A stretch of 64,000 nt of DNA from NCBI GenBank assembly GCA_947462875.1, contig CANHQJ010000015.1, positions 1 to 64,000 on the forward strand, written 5' to 3'. The position numbers and the translations under genes are program-made. Of the stretch, positions 14,769 to 24,004 are shown in pieces. Source of the DNA: Verrucomicrobiia bacterium (lineage in GTDB: Bacteria; Verrucomicrobiota; Verrucomicrobiia; Verrucomicrobiales; Akkermansiaceae). The notes beneath the pieces are model-generated. The model was not told the origin of the DNA, did not search any database, and saw only the letters and a list, made by a program, of their open reading frames with translations. Numbering within the stretch: position 1 is the first letter of the stretch; every line of letters starts with the position of its first letter.

Positions 14769-17114
14769 TCAGATGACTCGCCAGCCTCCGCGATCGCGCA
14801 TCCGCGCGGTGTCGCCCGTCAGCGCGATCAAATGAATCCACTGGTGATCGAACAGCTGTTTCACCTGCGGATGCGCGTCGAGCACGGCATCGATGCGTTC
14901 CGTTTCACTCTCGATATACACGGTAAGCCTTCGCGGTTCGTGCACGAAATTCCGCCCATCGTGAATCGACTGCATGGGCAAGCCGCTGCGCAGATCGCCG
15001 GCATTGCCCTCGATCACGCCCAGGCCCGCCACGACCTGATGGATCGTTTTGTCCCCGGCTGCGAAATTTCCCGGATCGATGCGCGAAGCGTAGTATTGGA
15101 GGTTGATCCAGCTCGCCACCACCACAGGTGCGGTGAGAATCACGGTGAGGATTTTTGATTCGGGATCGGCGGCAGGATCATATTCGTGAAGAAACACGCG
15201 TCCATTGAGCTTCAGCGCGGCACTGCGCGTGCGCGGCGCGGCGATCAAGGCGGCATTGTTCGCCAGTCCCCATTCCGGGCGGATCTGTGCGATGTCCGTT
15301 CCGCGCGCGCGCACGGCAAGGTCCAGCGCCTCCCCTTCCAAATGCCCCAAGCCCAGCCGCTCCGCACGCTCGCGGCGTGTGGCCGCACTCGCCTGCCGCA
15401 AGGCCGCGTTCAGCTCCGCGAGTTCGCCGTGATGAGATTCGGGGAAATCCTCCAGATCATAGAGCCGGAAATCATCGTTCAGCGTATCGTGGCGCGCCGC
15501 GAGGAAGTGCGTGTCGTCGGGAATGAAAATCTCGCGCTTCGCCAGAACCTTGCGCACCTCGCGATCGTTGAGCGCTTTCGCCGCGAGTCGGGCATTGACC
15601 TCCCCACCGTGCCCACCACAAGCACCACAGTCCAGCGAAGAAGCAAAAGGATTGTTGGCGCTATGACTGCCGTGTCCGGTGATCATCACCAGCCGTGCGA
15701 AATTCCCGGTGAGGCTCATGCCGCGCAGCGCCCCCTCGGCAATGCCGGCGACCTGCTCCGCGGTAAGCCCGGTGAGCTCCGGAGCGGGTGCGATGCCGGC
15801 CTCGGAATTCTGCCGCATTTTCAGCAACCCGCCGGAAAATGCCACCCCTAACGATTCCACGAACGTGAAGCACGAGGTGGCGGAATTTTGAAATGCTTTC
15901 CACGCCCCGCGCTCGGATCGGATCCGCGCCGCATTTTCCGGCCTTGGTTCGCGACTGATCACCGGCGGCACCAGCAAGACCGGGCAACGCGGAGCCGGCT
16001 TGCAGGCATGGGCGGGTTGGTGCGCCACGGGAAAGCCGAAGAAGCCGGCAAAGCCCAGTGTCTTGGCTCCGGGCAAGGCCGCTTCCAGATGACGCCGCAC
16101 GATCTCCGAGCGGACATCGATGCAAAACACCGCTTGCAGGCGCGGACGTTCGGCGAGAGGCTGCGATGGCTGCGCGATCAGATCAGCCGCGAGTTTTTTC
16201 TGATAGCCCGCCTCATACGCGCGCTGCCAGCGGGCCAATGCCTCATGACAAGCATCCTGCGGCACTTTCACTTTCTGATTTCTCCACGATGCCGCAATTT
16301 GCGCATCACTTCCGAAGGCGCGGTGCAGTGCCGCATCGTAGGCGAGGCAGATCGCGAGAAGTTCGATGAGTGCCGGATTGTCATTGCCGCGCATCAGATC
16401 CTCGCGCACGAGATAGCGCACATGCCCCGCCCATCCGGAGATGTGGGAAAGCTGGCGGTGAAGGAAATCCGCAAGATCCACCTGCTGGGGCTCGAGCTGC
16501 GCCAGGCAGCGCTGGATGACTTTTTTGGGATCATCGGTCAACGCTCTCACAAAGGCCCGGAAGCCGGGAAGGCCGAAGGTTTCCGGCTTGCGATCCTCAG
16601 CCGCCGCCGCCTTCCACGCCGCAAACAATCCCATGTGCCGCCAGGGCGATACCCACGTCGTCTGGTTGCGATCAAAGTGCACCGCACACCATTTCGCGAT
16701 TTCCTCCGCGATAAATCCGGACCAGTGCGCATGCGGCAAGGTCTCATCCAACAGATCGGCAAAGGTCGCCACGGGATGAACGAGTGTCTGGTTCCCCGTG
16801 TTGGCGATCATTTCCAACAATCGCTCCGTCGGCCATGTTTCATCCGTAACCAACGCGAGATCCGCCGCGGTGATTCGCCCCTCATGCCAGGCGGCCAGGT
16901 AGTCCGCTGGTTCCTGGACGGGAGCCTTGCCCACGGTGCGGCGCAAGACCGCACAGGCCTCCGCAAAAGGGCGCTTGGAGAAACCCATGAAGGGATTGAC
17001 CGCCACAAAATGCTCCAGCGGCCAGAGTGGCGGAATGCGCTCGAGGGCCTCGGTGATGGCGAGATCGAGATGCGCAAAAGAATCCGTCGTTTGTTTCTTT
17101 TCAATCGTATTCAT
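14769..17114 (-). CDS. dabA: DabA, cytoplasmic subunit of the DAB dissolved-inorganic-carbon accumulation complex (DUF2309)
   Basis: DabA is a beta-carbonic-anhydrase-like zinc protein that, coupled to DabB, converts CO2 to bicarbonate and traps it in the cell. The 781-aa length is normal. Zinc-site residues are present: FCIDVRSE with Cys331 and Asp333, His481 in GHGSHSANNP and Cys496 in SLDCGACGG. The N-terminal WPLEHFVAVNPF block and the C-terminal WINLQYY and VYIESE blocks are typical. The frame is open for a further 288 residues, but that part overlaps dabB; the ATG at 17114, 20 bases after dabB, is the start. A divergent LysR gene flanks the pair. Confidence 0.95.
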   Translation of the reverse strand: MNTIEKKQTTDSFAHLDLAITEALERIPPLWPLEHFVAVNPFMGFSKRPFAEACAVLRRTVGKAPVQEPADYLAAWHEGRITAADLALVTDETWPTERLLEMIANTGNQTLVHPVATFADLLDETLPHAHWSGFIAEEIAKWCAVHFDRNQTTWVSPWRHMGLFAAWKAAAAEDRKPETFGLPGFRAFVRALTDDPKKVIQRCLAQLEPQQVDLADFLHRQLSHISGWAGHVRYLVREDLMRGNDNPALIELLAICLAYDAALHRAFGSDAQIAASWRNQKVKVPQDACHEALARWQRAYEAGYQKKLAADLIAQPSQPLAERPRLQAVFCIDVRSEIVRRHLEAALPGAKTLGFAGFFGFPVAHQPAHACKPAPRCPVLLVPPVISREPRPENAARIRSERGAWKAFQNSATSCFTFVESLGVAFSGGLLKMRQNSEAGIAPAPELTGLTAEQVAGIAEGALRGMSLTGNFARLVMITGHGSHSANNPFASSLDCGACGGHGGEVNARLAAKALNDREVRKVLAKREIFIPDDTHFLAARHDTLNDDFRLYDLEDFPESHHGELAELNAALRQASAATRRERAERLGLGHLEGEALDLAVRARGTDIAQIRPEWGLANNAALIAAPRTRSAALKLNGRVFLHEYDPAADPESKILTVILTAPVVVASWINLQYYASRIDPGNFAAGDKTIHQVVAGLGVIEGNAGDLRSGLPMQSIHDGRNFVHEPRRLTVYIESETERIDAVLDAHPQVKQLFDHQWIHLIALTGDTARMRDRGGWRVI

Positions 17115-17134
17115 AAAAGGATGGGAATGAAGTG

Positions 17135-18622
17135 TTAGGAAAGGGAGCGTGAGGGCCAGAGTCTGCCGAGCAATCGGTTCGCCAGGGTGCCGACGTAGAA
17201 TCCATTGAGGGCGTGGATGTATAACTTGCGTCCCAGCGGATGGGCGGAGGCTCGCCATAGCATCGATTGGAACAGGAACAACAAGGTGAAGACGAAGCCC
17301 ACCCATGCGACCAACCACACCGGAGCCTTGTGCTCCGCCATTCCGGTGAGAACAAATCCCGCAGCCGCATGCAGCAGCATCGATGACAGCACAATGCCGG
17401 CGGCCACCACCAGCGCGCGCGTCAGGCTCGCCCGGTGCCCGGACCACGCCCGCGCGATTCCATAAGCGAGTGCCAGGGCGAGAATCAGGTGAAACGCCAG
17501 CGGCACCACCGCGGCGGCAGGCGCCAGCCAGTGCAGGGTCGTCACCGCCAGCACCACCAGCGTAGTGCCCGCCATCACTCCCAGCGCCAGCGCCGGAGTC
17601 GCCAGCGGAACCGCCGCCCGCGGGGTGGCGCCGATGGTGGAACCCGCATGCAGGAACGCATGGGCTTTGTAGAGCGAGTGCGCCACCAAGTGCAGCAACG
17701 CAAGCCCCCAGGCACCGAGTCCGCACTGGATCATCATGAATCCCATCTGCGCGATCGTGGAGAAGGCGAGCGAGCGTTTCACCCCCGGCTGGGCCAGCAT
17801 GACAATCGCACCAAAGGCTGCCGTGACAGAACCCACGATCACCAGCAGGTGAAGGGAAACGGGAACCGCCACGAATACGGGCGACAGTCTCAGCACCAGG
17901 AAACCACCGCCATTGATGATGCCGGCATGCATGAAAGCGGAAACCGGCGTGGGCGTGTCCATGGTATCGGGAAGCCAACTGTGAAAGGGAAACTGTGCGG
18001 ACTTCAGCATCGCGCAGAAGGCCAGCAACAGCGACGCTGCGACCAGGCCCTGGTGATTGCCCAGGGCGATGGAGGCTGATAATTCGTCAATGCGCCAGGT
18101 CTTGTGTCCTTCATGCAGCAACAGGATCGCCACCAGCATGGAGACTTCCGCCATGCGGCTGAAGACGAATTTTTTCCGCGCCGCAAAGACCGCTCCCGCG
18201 CGCTGCGGGTTGTGCAGCAGCAGCTGGTTCAGAAACAAACTGGTAGCCACCCACGCGCCGAGCATCAGCAGCAGGTGGTTCGAGATCACCATGAGCAGCA
18301 CGGACGAGAGAGTCAGACTCATCCAGGAGAGGAATCGCGGCAGCGCTGGATCGCCCGCAAGGTAGCGCGCGGCGAATCGCAGCACGACCGCTCCCAGGAA
18401 CGATACCAACAGCACCATCACGGTCGACAGGGTATCGAAGCGAAAGAGCCCGTGATCGGCATGATGCGGCAGGATCGTCAGCACGAGCGCGATGCCGAAT
18501 GCGATCGCCGCCGCAACCGGCGCGATGGCGTGGGCCTTGCGAGGCATGAGACGTGTGGCGATGCCGGCGAGGATCGCAGGCAAAGGAATCAACAGCGGCG
18601 GCAGTAGGTCGGTGATAGTCAT
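17135..18622 (-). CDS. dabB: DabB, membrane proton-conducting subunit of the DAB complex (NuoL/MrpA-like)
   Basis: A 495-aa polytopic protein of the complex I antiporter-subunit family with about 13-14 helices. The core block is recognisable: FPFHSWLPDTMDTPTPVSAFMHAG with the conserved Lys upstream (MLKSAQ), and the HSLYKAHAFLHAGS segment with its Lys. It supplies the ion gradient coupling for DabA. Adjacency to dabA distinguishes it from respiratory NuoL. It is the first gene of the dabBA operon and starts 84 bases from the divergent LysR gene. Confidence 0.94.
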   Translation of the reverse strand: MTITDLLPPLLIPLPAILAGIATRLMPRKAHAIAPVAAAIAFGIALVLTILPHHADHGLFRFDTLSTVMVLLVSFLGAVVLRFAARYLAGDPALPRFLSWMSLTLSSVLLMVISNHLLLMLGAWVATSLFLNQLLLHNPQRAGAVFAARKKFVFSRMAEVSMLVAILLLHEGHKTWRIDELSASIALGNHQGLVAASLLLAFCAMLKSAQFPFHSWLPDTMDTPTPVSAFMHAGIINGGGFLVLRLSPVFVAVPVSLHLLVIVGSVTAAFGAIVMLAQPGVKRSLAFSTIAQMGFMMIQCGLGAWGLALLHLVAHSLYKAHAFLHAGSTIGATPRAAVPLATPALALGVMAGTTLVVLAVTTLHWLAPAAAVVPLAFHLILALALAYGIARAWSGHRASLTRALVVAAGIVLSSMLLHAAAGFVLTGMAEHKAPVWLVAWVGFVFTLLFLFQSMLWRASAHPLGRKLYIHALNGFYVGTLANRLLGRLWPSRSLS

Positions 18623-18706
18623 CGGCGCTCATCATAATATTTCTTGCGTTTTAGGGAATGACATGTTTTTTATGTTTGCGTTAACTTTACTTTAACTTAA
18701 AACGCC
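18623..18706. promoter_or_regulatory. dabB-lysR divergent control region
   Basis: This AT-rich 84-base gap separates dabB from the divergent LysR gene. It contains TAACTTTACTTTA (18682-18694), which fits the T-N11-A rule for LysR operators with TAA/TTA half-sites, 12 bases before the lysR ATG. Its position suggests autorepression plus control of dabBA. The site is read by eye only. Confidence 0.4.
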
Positions 18707-19639
18707 ATGGAATTCCTCAATTACCACCACCTGCGCTACTTCCGCATCATCGCCGGAGAACTCAATCTCACCCGCGCCGCACGCAAGCTGAACCTCTCGC
18801 CGCCGGCGCTCAGCGTGCAGTTGAAACAACTCGAAGAGAGTCTCGGGCATGCGCTGTTCGAACGTCGGCACGGCGGCTTGGAACTGACCGAAGCTGGCCG
18901 CATGGCATTGGACTATGCGGACGCCATCGGTCGGGCCGGTGAAGAGCTGATGGACGTGATGAGTCACCGCGTGGGCACCCGGCGCCAGGTGCTGCGCATG
19001 GGGGCGGTGGCGACGTTATCGCGGAACTTCCTCTTGGAATTCGTTTCTCCCGTGCTGAAGCGAGCGGAAGTCGAGCTGGTGCTGCGCTCGGGTTCCCTAT
19101 CGGAATTGTTGCTGGCGATGCAGGCGCACGAAGTCGATCTCGTGTTAACCAATGATGCCGTGCACCGCGATGCCCAGCGACCATGGCACAGCCATCGCCT
19201 CGCCGATCAATCCGTGGCGCTGGTGGGGGCTCCGGAGTGGAAAAAGAAACGGCTGCGCTTTCCGCTGGACTTCGGTGACGTGCCGCTGGTTCTGCCCGGA
19301 CACGCGAACAACGCGCGCGCGGCGTTCGATCGGCTGCTTGCCTCCGCAGGTGTGCGACCATTGATCATGGCGGAGGTCGATGACATGGCGATGCTGCGAT
19401 TGCTCGCACGGCAAGGCAGCGGCCTGGCGCTGGTGCCACCCGTGGTGGTGCGCGATGAAATCGCCAACGGCTCCCTGGTGGTGACGCATGAGATTCCCGA
19501 AATCCGCGAAACCTTCCACGCAGTGACACCGAGCCGTCGTTTCCCCAATCCGCTGGTCGGCGAGTTGATCGAAGCGATGAAAACCAAGGGCATGAAAATC
19601 GAGCGCAAAAAGTCGTCCCCTCAAAAATCGATCCGTTAG
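18707..19639 (+). CDS. LysR-family transcriptional regulator, probable regulator of dabBA
   Basis: A 310-aa regulator with an N-terminal winged helix (residues 5-65; YFRIIAGELNLTRAARKLNLSPPA is the recognition region) and a periplasmic-binding-type effector domain. The sequence is of the NhaR-like branch (FLNYHHLRYF). The divergent arrangement with dabBA and a possible T-N11-A site between them point to control of bicarbonate uptake, perhaps in response to inorganic carbon or ion status. This is inferred from position. Its TAG stop overlaps the stop of the convergent rmuC gene. Confidence 0.88.
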   Translation: MEFLNYHHLRYFRIIAGELNLTRAARKLNLSPPALSVQLKQLEESLGHALFERRHGGLELTEAGRMALDYADAIGRAGEELMDVMSHRVGTRRQVLRMGAVATLSRNFLLEFVSPVLKRAEVELVLRSGSLSELLLAMQAHEVDLVLTNDAVHRDAQRPWHSHRLADQSVALVGAPEWKKKRLRFPLDFGDVPLVLPGHANNARAAFDRLLASAGVRPLIMAEVDDMAMLRLLARQGSGLALVPPVVVRDEIANGSLVVTHEIPEIRETFHAVTPSRRFPNPLVGELIEAMKTKGMKIERKKSSPQKSIR

Positions 19640-20865
19640 GATTCCTCCCGCTCGTCACCGAAGTCCGGCTCACTGGCATCATCCGCCCCCGCGATCGTTT
19701 CCACATTCCTGAGCTTGTTGAGCATGATCTTCGTGCGCGTGCCCACCAGGTCATCGAGCTCGCGATTCGCTTCGTGCAGTTTTTTCTGCGCCTTCGCCAG
19801 CACCCCGCCAAACTTGCCAAATTCGTTTTTGACCGCACCGAGGATGCGCCACACCTCCGAGCTGCGTTTCTGGATCGCAAGGGTGCGGAAACCCATTTGC
19901 AGACTGTTGAGCATAGCCGCGAGCGTTGTCGGACCGGTGACGATGATCTGATACTCGCGCTGCAACTGCGCCACCAAATCCGGCTGCCGGATCACCTCCG
20001 CAAAAAGGCCCTCCATGGGCAAAAACATGATGCCGAAATCCGTGGTGTGCGGCGGGTCGATGTACTTGTCGCGGATGTCCTTGGCGAATTTTTTCACCGA
20101 CTGGGCCAACGCCCGCCCCGCGCTCTCCACGGTGGCGGCATCGCCATCGTCGTACGCCCGTTGCAACCGCAGGTAATCCTCCTGCGGAAACTTCGCGTCA
20201 ATGGGCAGATAGACCGGCTGATTGTCCCCCGTTTCCAAGCCCGGCAAACGCACCGCGAATTCCACATGATCGTTCGATCCCTTCTTGGTTTTCACATTGG
20301 CGTCGTATTGCTCGGGAGCCAACAACTGCTCGAGAATGTTCCCTAACGCAATCTCCCCCAGCACCCCGCGCGTTTTGACGTTCGTGAGGACTTTTTTCAA
20401 ATCGCCGACTCCCAGAGCCAATGTCTGCATTTCTCCCAGGCCCTTCTGCACCGCCTCCAGGCGCTCGCTGACGAGTTGAAACGATTGCCCCAGGCGCTCC
20501 TCAAGCGTCTTGTGCAATTTCTCATCCACCGTCTCGCGCATTTTTTCCAGCTTCGCCTCGGTCGCCTTGACCAGCTCATCCTGCTTGTGCACCAGTTCGT
20601 TGAATTTCTGACGCTGGATCTCATTGAGCTCGCTGCGGAACTCGCGCAAGGACTGCGCCATTTCCTGCCGGTTCACCCGCAAGCCTTCTTGCAGCTCGCG
20701 CCGGCTTTCGCGAAACTCCGTCTCCATGATGGACCGCACCATCGCGGCCATCGTGACGCCATCCGCTCGGTTCGCCCGTCTCGCGGACCACCCTTGCCAC
20801 GCGCTGAAGAGCAAAAGCACTGCCGCCGCCGCCATGAGAAGTTCCCGCCAGTATTCCATCCACAT
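19636..20865 (-). CDS. rmuC: DNA recombination protein RmuC
   Basis: A membrane-anchored, predicted nuclease-fold protein that limits inversions and rearrangements at repeats. Order: N-terminal TM (about residues 5-25, LLMAAAAVLLLFSAWQGW), a long coiled coil of about 120 residues, and the RmuC domain with GVLGEIALGNILEQLL, VYLPIDAKFP and TDFGIMFLPMEGLFAEV. The start is uncertain: ATGs at 20868, 20865 and 20859 are in frame, and an AAGGAT sequence five bases upstream favours 20865. The C-terminal tail is acidic. Stop codons of this gene and lysR overlap. Confidence 0.93.
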   Translation of the reverse strand: MWMEYWRELLMAAAAVLLLFSAWQGWSARRANRADGVTMAAMVRSIMETEFRESRRELQEGLRVNRQEMAQSLREFRSELNEIQRQKFNELVHKQDELVKATEAKLEKMRETVDEKLHKTLEERLGQSFQLVSERLEAVQKGLGEMQTLALGVGDLKKVLTNVKTRGVLGEIALGNILEQLLAPEQYDANVKTKKGSNDHVEFAVRLPGLETGDNQPVYLPIDAKFPQEDYLRLQRAYDDGDAATVESAGRALAQSVKKFAKDIRDKYIDPPHTTDFGIMFLPMEGLFAEVIRQPDLVAQLQREYQIIVTGPTTLAAMLNSLQMGFRTLAIQKRSSEVWRILGAVKNEFGKFGGVLAKAQKKLHEANRELDDLVGTRTKIMLNKLRNVETIAGADDASEPDFGDEREES

Positions 20866-20968
20866 CATTATCCTTCGGCACCTGCCTATGCGGAAAACAG
20901 TTATGCATAAAAAAACGATGGATGCAAGAAAACATCGCAACGCGACCGGTAGCGGTACTTGAGCGAAG

Positions 20969-21769
20969 TCAACGCGAGCGATACGGACCGGTGATCCGCC
21001 GCACGGGATCCGTTTGCTCTTGCCAGGAGCGCAATGTCATTTCCAAGAGAAACTCCACGCCCTGTGTCGAATGGCCGACTCTTTCGCAATCGGCGAGGAT
21101 ATGATAAAATGCCTCCTGCTCCCGCAAGAGCGGGACCTCCCAGGGAAGCGATACGAAAAGAGGGCTCCACTGACCATGAACGAGGGTCTGCCACAAACGC
21201 CCCATCCGTCCATTTCCATCGGAGAACGGATGCATGAATTCCAGTTCGCAGTGAAACACGCATCCGGCGATCAACGGATGCACGTGAGCCTCGCTCAGCC
21301 ATTGCAACAAATCATTCACCAACCCGGGAACGTGCCGGGCGGGTGGTGCGACGTAAAGCATCCGCCCGCCACAAGCCAGCCCGGAGCCAACACGGCGCAG
21401 CCTCCCCGGATCATCGATGAGCCCGCGCATCAGAGTGTGATGCGCGTGAAGCAGATCCTCCATCACATTCGCTTGCAGAAACGGCAACAGTTCATGCGCG
21501 GCAAAGGCATTTTTCACCGCCCGGACCTCCTGCGGCCAGGCGGAGATGCGGCGTCCGCTCAGAATGTCCGACACCTCGTCCACATCCAAGGTCAAGTGCT
21601 CCATCGCCAGCGAGGCCCGCACTTTCCGCAACCGATTGCCATGCTCGCGCTGCTGGCGCGTCATTGGATCGTGCTGCCATAGGCTGGGCAACATCGCCAC
21701 AACAATATCCCTCACCAAAGCGTCGATCGCCGGCGAAATCGAAAAGGGTGGTGATGCGTACGCAGCCAT
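20969..21769 (-). CDS. Fic-domain protein (AMP-transferase-like)
   Basis: A 266-aa protein of the Fic/DUF4172-like type. The catalytic motif HPFSDGNGRMGR spans residues 180-191, with catalytic His180 and the nucleotide-binding Asn and Arg intact, so enzymatic activity is likely. Upstream, SLAMEHLTL (about 53-61) resembles the class II inhibitory helix (S/T)xxxE(G/N), with the key Glu57 present but His in the Gly position. Such proteins attach AMP to target proteins and are held off by the inhibitory Glu. No partner antitoxin is nearby. The ATG at 21769 was chosen; the frame continues upstream to 21880 through the terminator region. Confidence 0.85.
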   Translation of the reverse strand: MAAYASPPFSISPAIDALVRDIVVAMLPSLWQHDPMTRQQREHGNRLRKVRASLAMEHLTLDVDEVSDILSGRRISAWPQEVRAVKNAFAAHELLPFLQANVMEDLLHAHHTLMRGLIDDPGRLRRVGSGLACGGRMLYVAPPARHVPGLVNDLLQWLSEAHVHPLIAGCVFHCELEFMHPFSDGNGRMGRLWQTLVHGQWSPLFVSLPWEVPLLREQEAFYHILADCERVGHSTQGVEFLLEMTLRSWQEQTDPVRRITGPYRSR

Positions 21770-21854
21770 ACGTTTCGCAAACCCTGCAGAGGAAACATCC
21801 CGCATTTTCCTGATGCAAGAACTACAGGATGACAAAAACTCGGAATTCCGCCAG

Positions 21855-21893
21855 AAAAAAAAAGGCCTCCCGCGCAACATCGCACAGGAGGCC
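21855..21893 (-). terminator. Terminator after the glycine-zipper lipoprotein gene
   Basis: A 7-bp stem GGCCTCC (21864-21870) / GGAGGCC (21887-21893) is followed on the minus strand by nine T (21855-21863). It lies 23 bases after the lipoprotein stop. A TTTT on the other side may allow weak function in the opposite direction. Confidence 0.82.
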
Positions 21894-21916
21894 CTTTTGA
21901 TGAATCAACGAGAGAA

Positions 21917-22381
21917 TCAGTAGGAAACCCGCATCGAGCTGCCCGAGCTCAGGACGCGCACGCGGTCCCCCGCCTTGAAGTAGTTCGGATTTTTCTGCGT
22001 CACTTCCTGCACCACGGCAACCGAGCCACCCGAATCGAGGCGGACGGTGATTTCCACGCCTTGACGGGAGCCGGCAGATTGCTGCACGGCGGATCCGAGC
22101 ATGCTGCCGACCAACGCGCCACCGATCGCACCGGCCGTGTTGGAGGCACGTCCGCTGCCGATGTTGCTGCCCATGGCACCGCCAGCCAGACCACCCACAA
22201 GCGCGCCAGCTTGATTGCCGCCCTCGATCTTCACGTAGCGCACATTCGTAACGCGCCCGTATTGCACAGCCTGACCGGAGCGAGCTTCACCTCTCGAGTA
22301 TACATCGCCGGACATGCTGTCCTGCGCACAAGATACCATCAGCCCGATCACGGGCACCATAAGCAAGAATTTGTGTTTCAT
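21917..22381 (-). CDS. Glycine-zipper outer-membrane lipoprotein (SlyB/PcP-like)
   Basis: A 154-aa lipoprotein with lipobox GLMVSC near residues 13-18. A central glycine-zipper hairpin (GALVGGLAGGAMGSNIGSG, then AIGGALVGSMLGSAV) forms two close-packed helices, followed by a C-terminal beta domain (GVEITVRLDSGGSVAVVQ ... GDRVRVLSSG). Family members sit in the outer membrane and help maintain envelope stability, often under divalent-cation or envelope-stress control. It is a single-gene unit with a strong terminator. Confidence 0.88.
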   Translation of the reverse strand: MKHKFLLMVPVIGLMVSCAQDSMSGDVYSRGEARSGQAVQYGRVTNVRYVKIEGGNQAGALVGGLAGGAMGSNIGSGRASNTAGAIGGALVGSMLGSAVQQSAGSRQGVEITVRLDSGGSVAVVQEVTQKNPNYFKAGDRVRVLSSGSSMRVSY

Positions 22382-22426
22382 AGCGATGCGAAGCTAGCAA
22401 ACTGAACAGACAAAGGCAAGAAGTCT

Positions 22427-23887
22427 TCACGACATTTTCCGCCCGACTTTCACGAGCGCACTCGGCTCCCACGCAAAGTCTTTTTCAAACGGAAACAGCG
22501 GACGCCTGCGCTGCTCATACGGCAGGTTCCAAAAATCCGCCCGTACGCCTCCGGGCGACAAAACCAACTCGTGGGCACGCGCCATGGCTTTCAGCTCCGG
22601 CTCCAGATAGCCGATTTTGACAATCGTAGCGTCGGACATCGCCGGATCCAGACCCAGCCGTAGATAGTCTTCGCGCAGGTGATAGGGACGACGGCCAGCG
22701 GAGACGATCACATCCACTGTCTCCACACGGAGCACCGCCTGCGCGTCCTCGCCTGCGATCAGCGCCATTACTTTCCCGGTGAGAGACAATGCCTGCCCAT
22801 GAACGGGATCCAACTTCCCGCCCAAATCCACCGTCACCGTCGCACCCACCCCGGCCTCGTGCATGAGCTGACATGCCGTCGCATCGGGAATGGAGGCGAA
22901 AATTACGGCACGCTTTTTTTCCCACACCGCATTGGCCCGAATCACACGGGCGAGAGTATCGGTCACGTCACCCGCGGCTCCCGCCGTGGGATTGTCGCCG
23001 GCATCGCTGAGGAAATACGGCCGTTTTTCGGAGGCCAGAACACGCGCCCAGCATTCCTCAAACGATCCGGCGGGACTGCTGAAAACAAAATCTTCACGCG
23101 CCTCCCAGTAGCGCCGCGCGATGGCTTCGGCCATAGCACGGGCCCGCTCACCGTCATCCGCCAGCGCGATCGCCGCCGCACCCGACCGCGCCTGATCCGC
23201 CCAGGCGTAGCCAACCCAGAGGGAGACATCCCAGATTCCCTCCGCGCGCGATTCTTCCGCGAGCGGCGCATACAGCGAGGCTCCGGGCTCATACTCCGTG
23301 CTCGACATTTCTCCCGATACCAGCACGGGAATCGGCACATATGCCAGTGCCGGCAAGCACCCCTCGCGCAGCGCCCGAAGCAGCAAACACAACGCCCGCT
23401 CGCGCGTCTCCATCCAGTCCACATGCGGTGCCGTGCGGTAGGTGGTGATCAGATCCACCGACGCCACCAGGCGCGCCGAAACATTCCCGTGCAAGTCCTG
23501 ACTGCACGTGACGATGGCATCCGCCGGAAGATGACGCCGTATCGCCTCCAACAGATCCGCTTCCGCATCGTCCAGCCCCTCCACGGTCATCGCCCCATGA
23601 ACATCAAAGTAAAACGCATGCGGCGGTTCCTCCAAACCGAGCAAGCGATCGAGGATTTCCTGTTTCATCGCAGCGTACTCCTCCGCCGCGATCATTCCAC
23701 CCGGCATGGCGCGGAAATGCGCCAGCGGCTGCAACTGGATCGGGGAAAATTCCGGGGTGGACAGAAAGGGATATCGGCTCCGCATTTCCTCGCCTCGCAA
23801 CGTGAAAAAATCCCGCTGCCGCGATCGCAACGGGGTGAACGTTCCGCTCTCGATATGAATCCCCGCCACTGCCACGCGCCATGTCAT
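22427..23887 (-). CDS. M81-family metallopeptidase, MlrC (microcystinase C) type
   Basis: A 486-aa member of the MlrC family (DUF1485 plus C-terminal MlrC domain). Family blocks are visible: VAVAGIHIESGTF at the start, FYFDVHGAM and SQDLHGNVS with probable metal ligands, TYRTAPHVDWMETRERA, and LSDAGDNPTAGAAGDVT before the C-terminal domain. Only some relatives degrade microcystin peptides; most have unknown substrates, so the name indicates family. The ATG at 23887 (MTWRVAVAG) is preferred to an upstream extension. It is divergent from a sugar-type binding protein, which suggests but does not show a peptide or small-molecule catabolic role. Confidence 0.86.
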   Translation of the reverse strand: MTWRVAVAGIHIESGTFTPLRSRQRDFFTLRGEEMRSRYPFLSTPEFSPIQLQPLAHFRAMPGGMIAAEEYAAMKQEILDRLLGLEEPPHAFYFDVHGAMTVEGLDDAEADLLEAIRRHLPADAIVTCSQDLHGNVSARLVASVDLITTYRTAPHVDWMETRERALCLLLRALREGCLPALAYVPIPVLVSGEMSSTEYEPGASLYAPLAEESRAEGIWDVSLWVGYAWADQARSGAAAIALADDGERARAMAEAIARRYWEAREDFVFSSPAGSFEECWARVLASEKRPYFLSDAGDNPTAGAAGDVTDTLARVIRANAVWEKKRAVIFASIPDATACQLMHEAGVGATVTVDLGGKLDPVHGQALSLTGKVMALIAGEDAQAVLRVETVDVIVSAGRRPYHLREDYLRLGLDPAMSDATIVKIGYLEPELKAMARAHELVLSPGGVRADFWNLPYEQRRRPLFPFEKDFAWEPSALVKVGRKMS

Positions 23888-24004
23888 GCGCCCAGCATAG
23901 GCCATCGCCCCCATCCATCAAGAACCAAGCGCACGGATCCGCCGGCACCCCACTTTCTCCTTTCCAAAGTTCCCGCGCTCCACTACAAAACCCCTCGCCT
24001 CACT

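Noticed and set aside
17115-17978. A 288-residue N-terminal extension of dabA
   Set aside because: It reads through dabB in another frame, is low-complexity, and DabA has its normal start at 17114.
22679-24004. A 442-codon upstream extension of the RbsB-like protein
   Set aside because: It is antisense to the MlrC gene; a lipoprotein signal begins exactly at the ATG at 24005.
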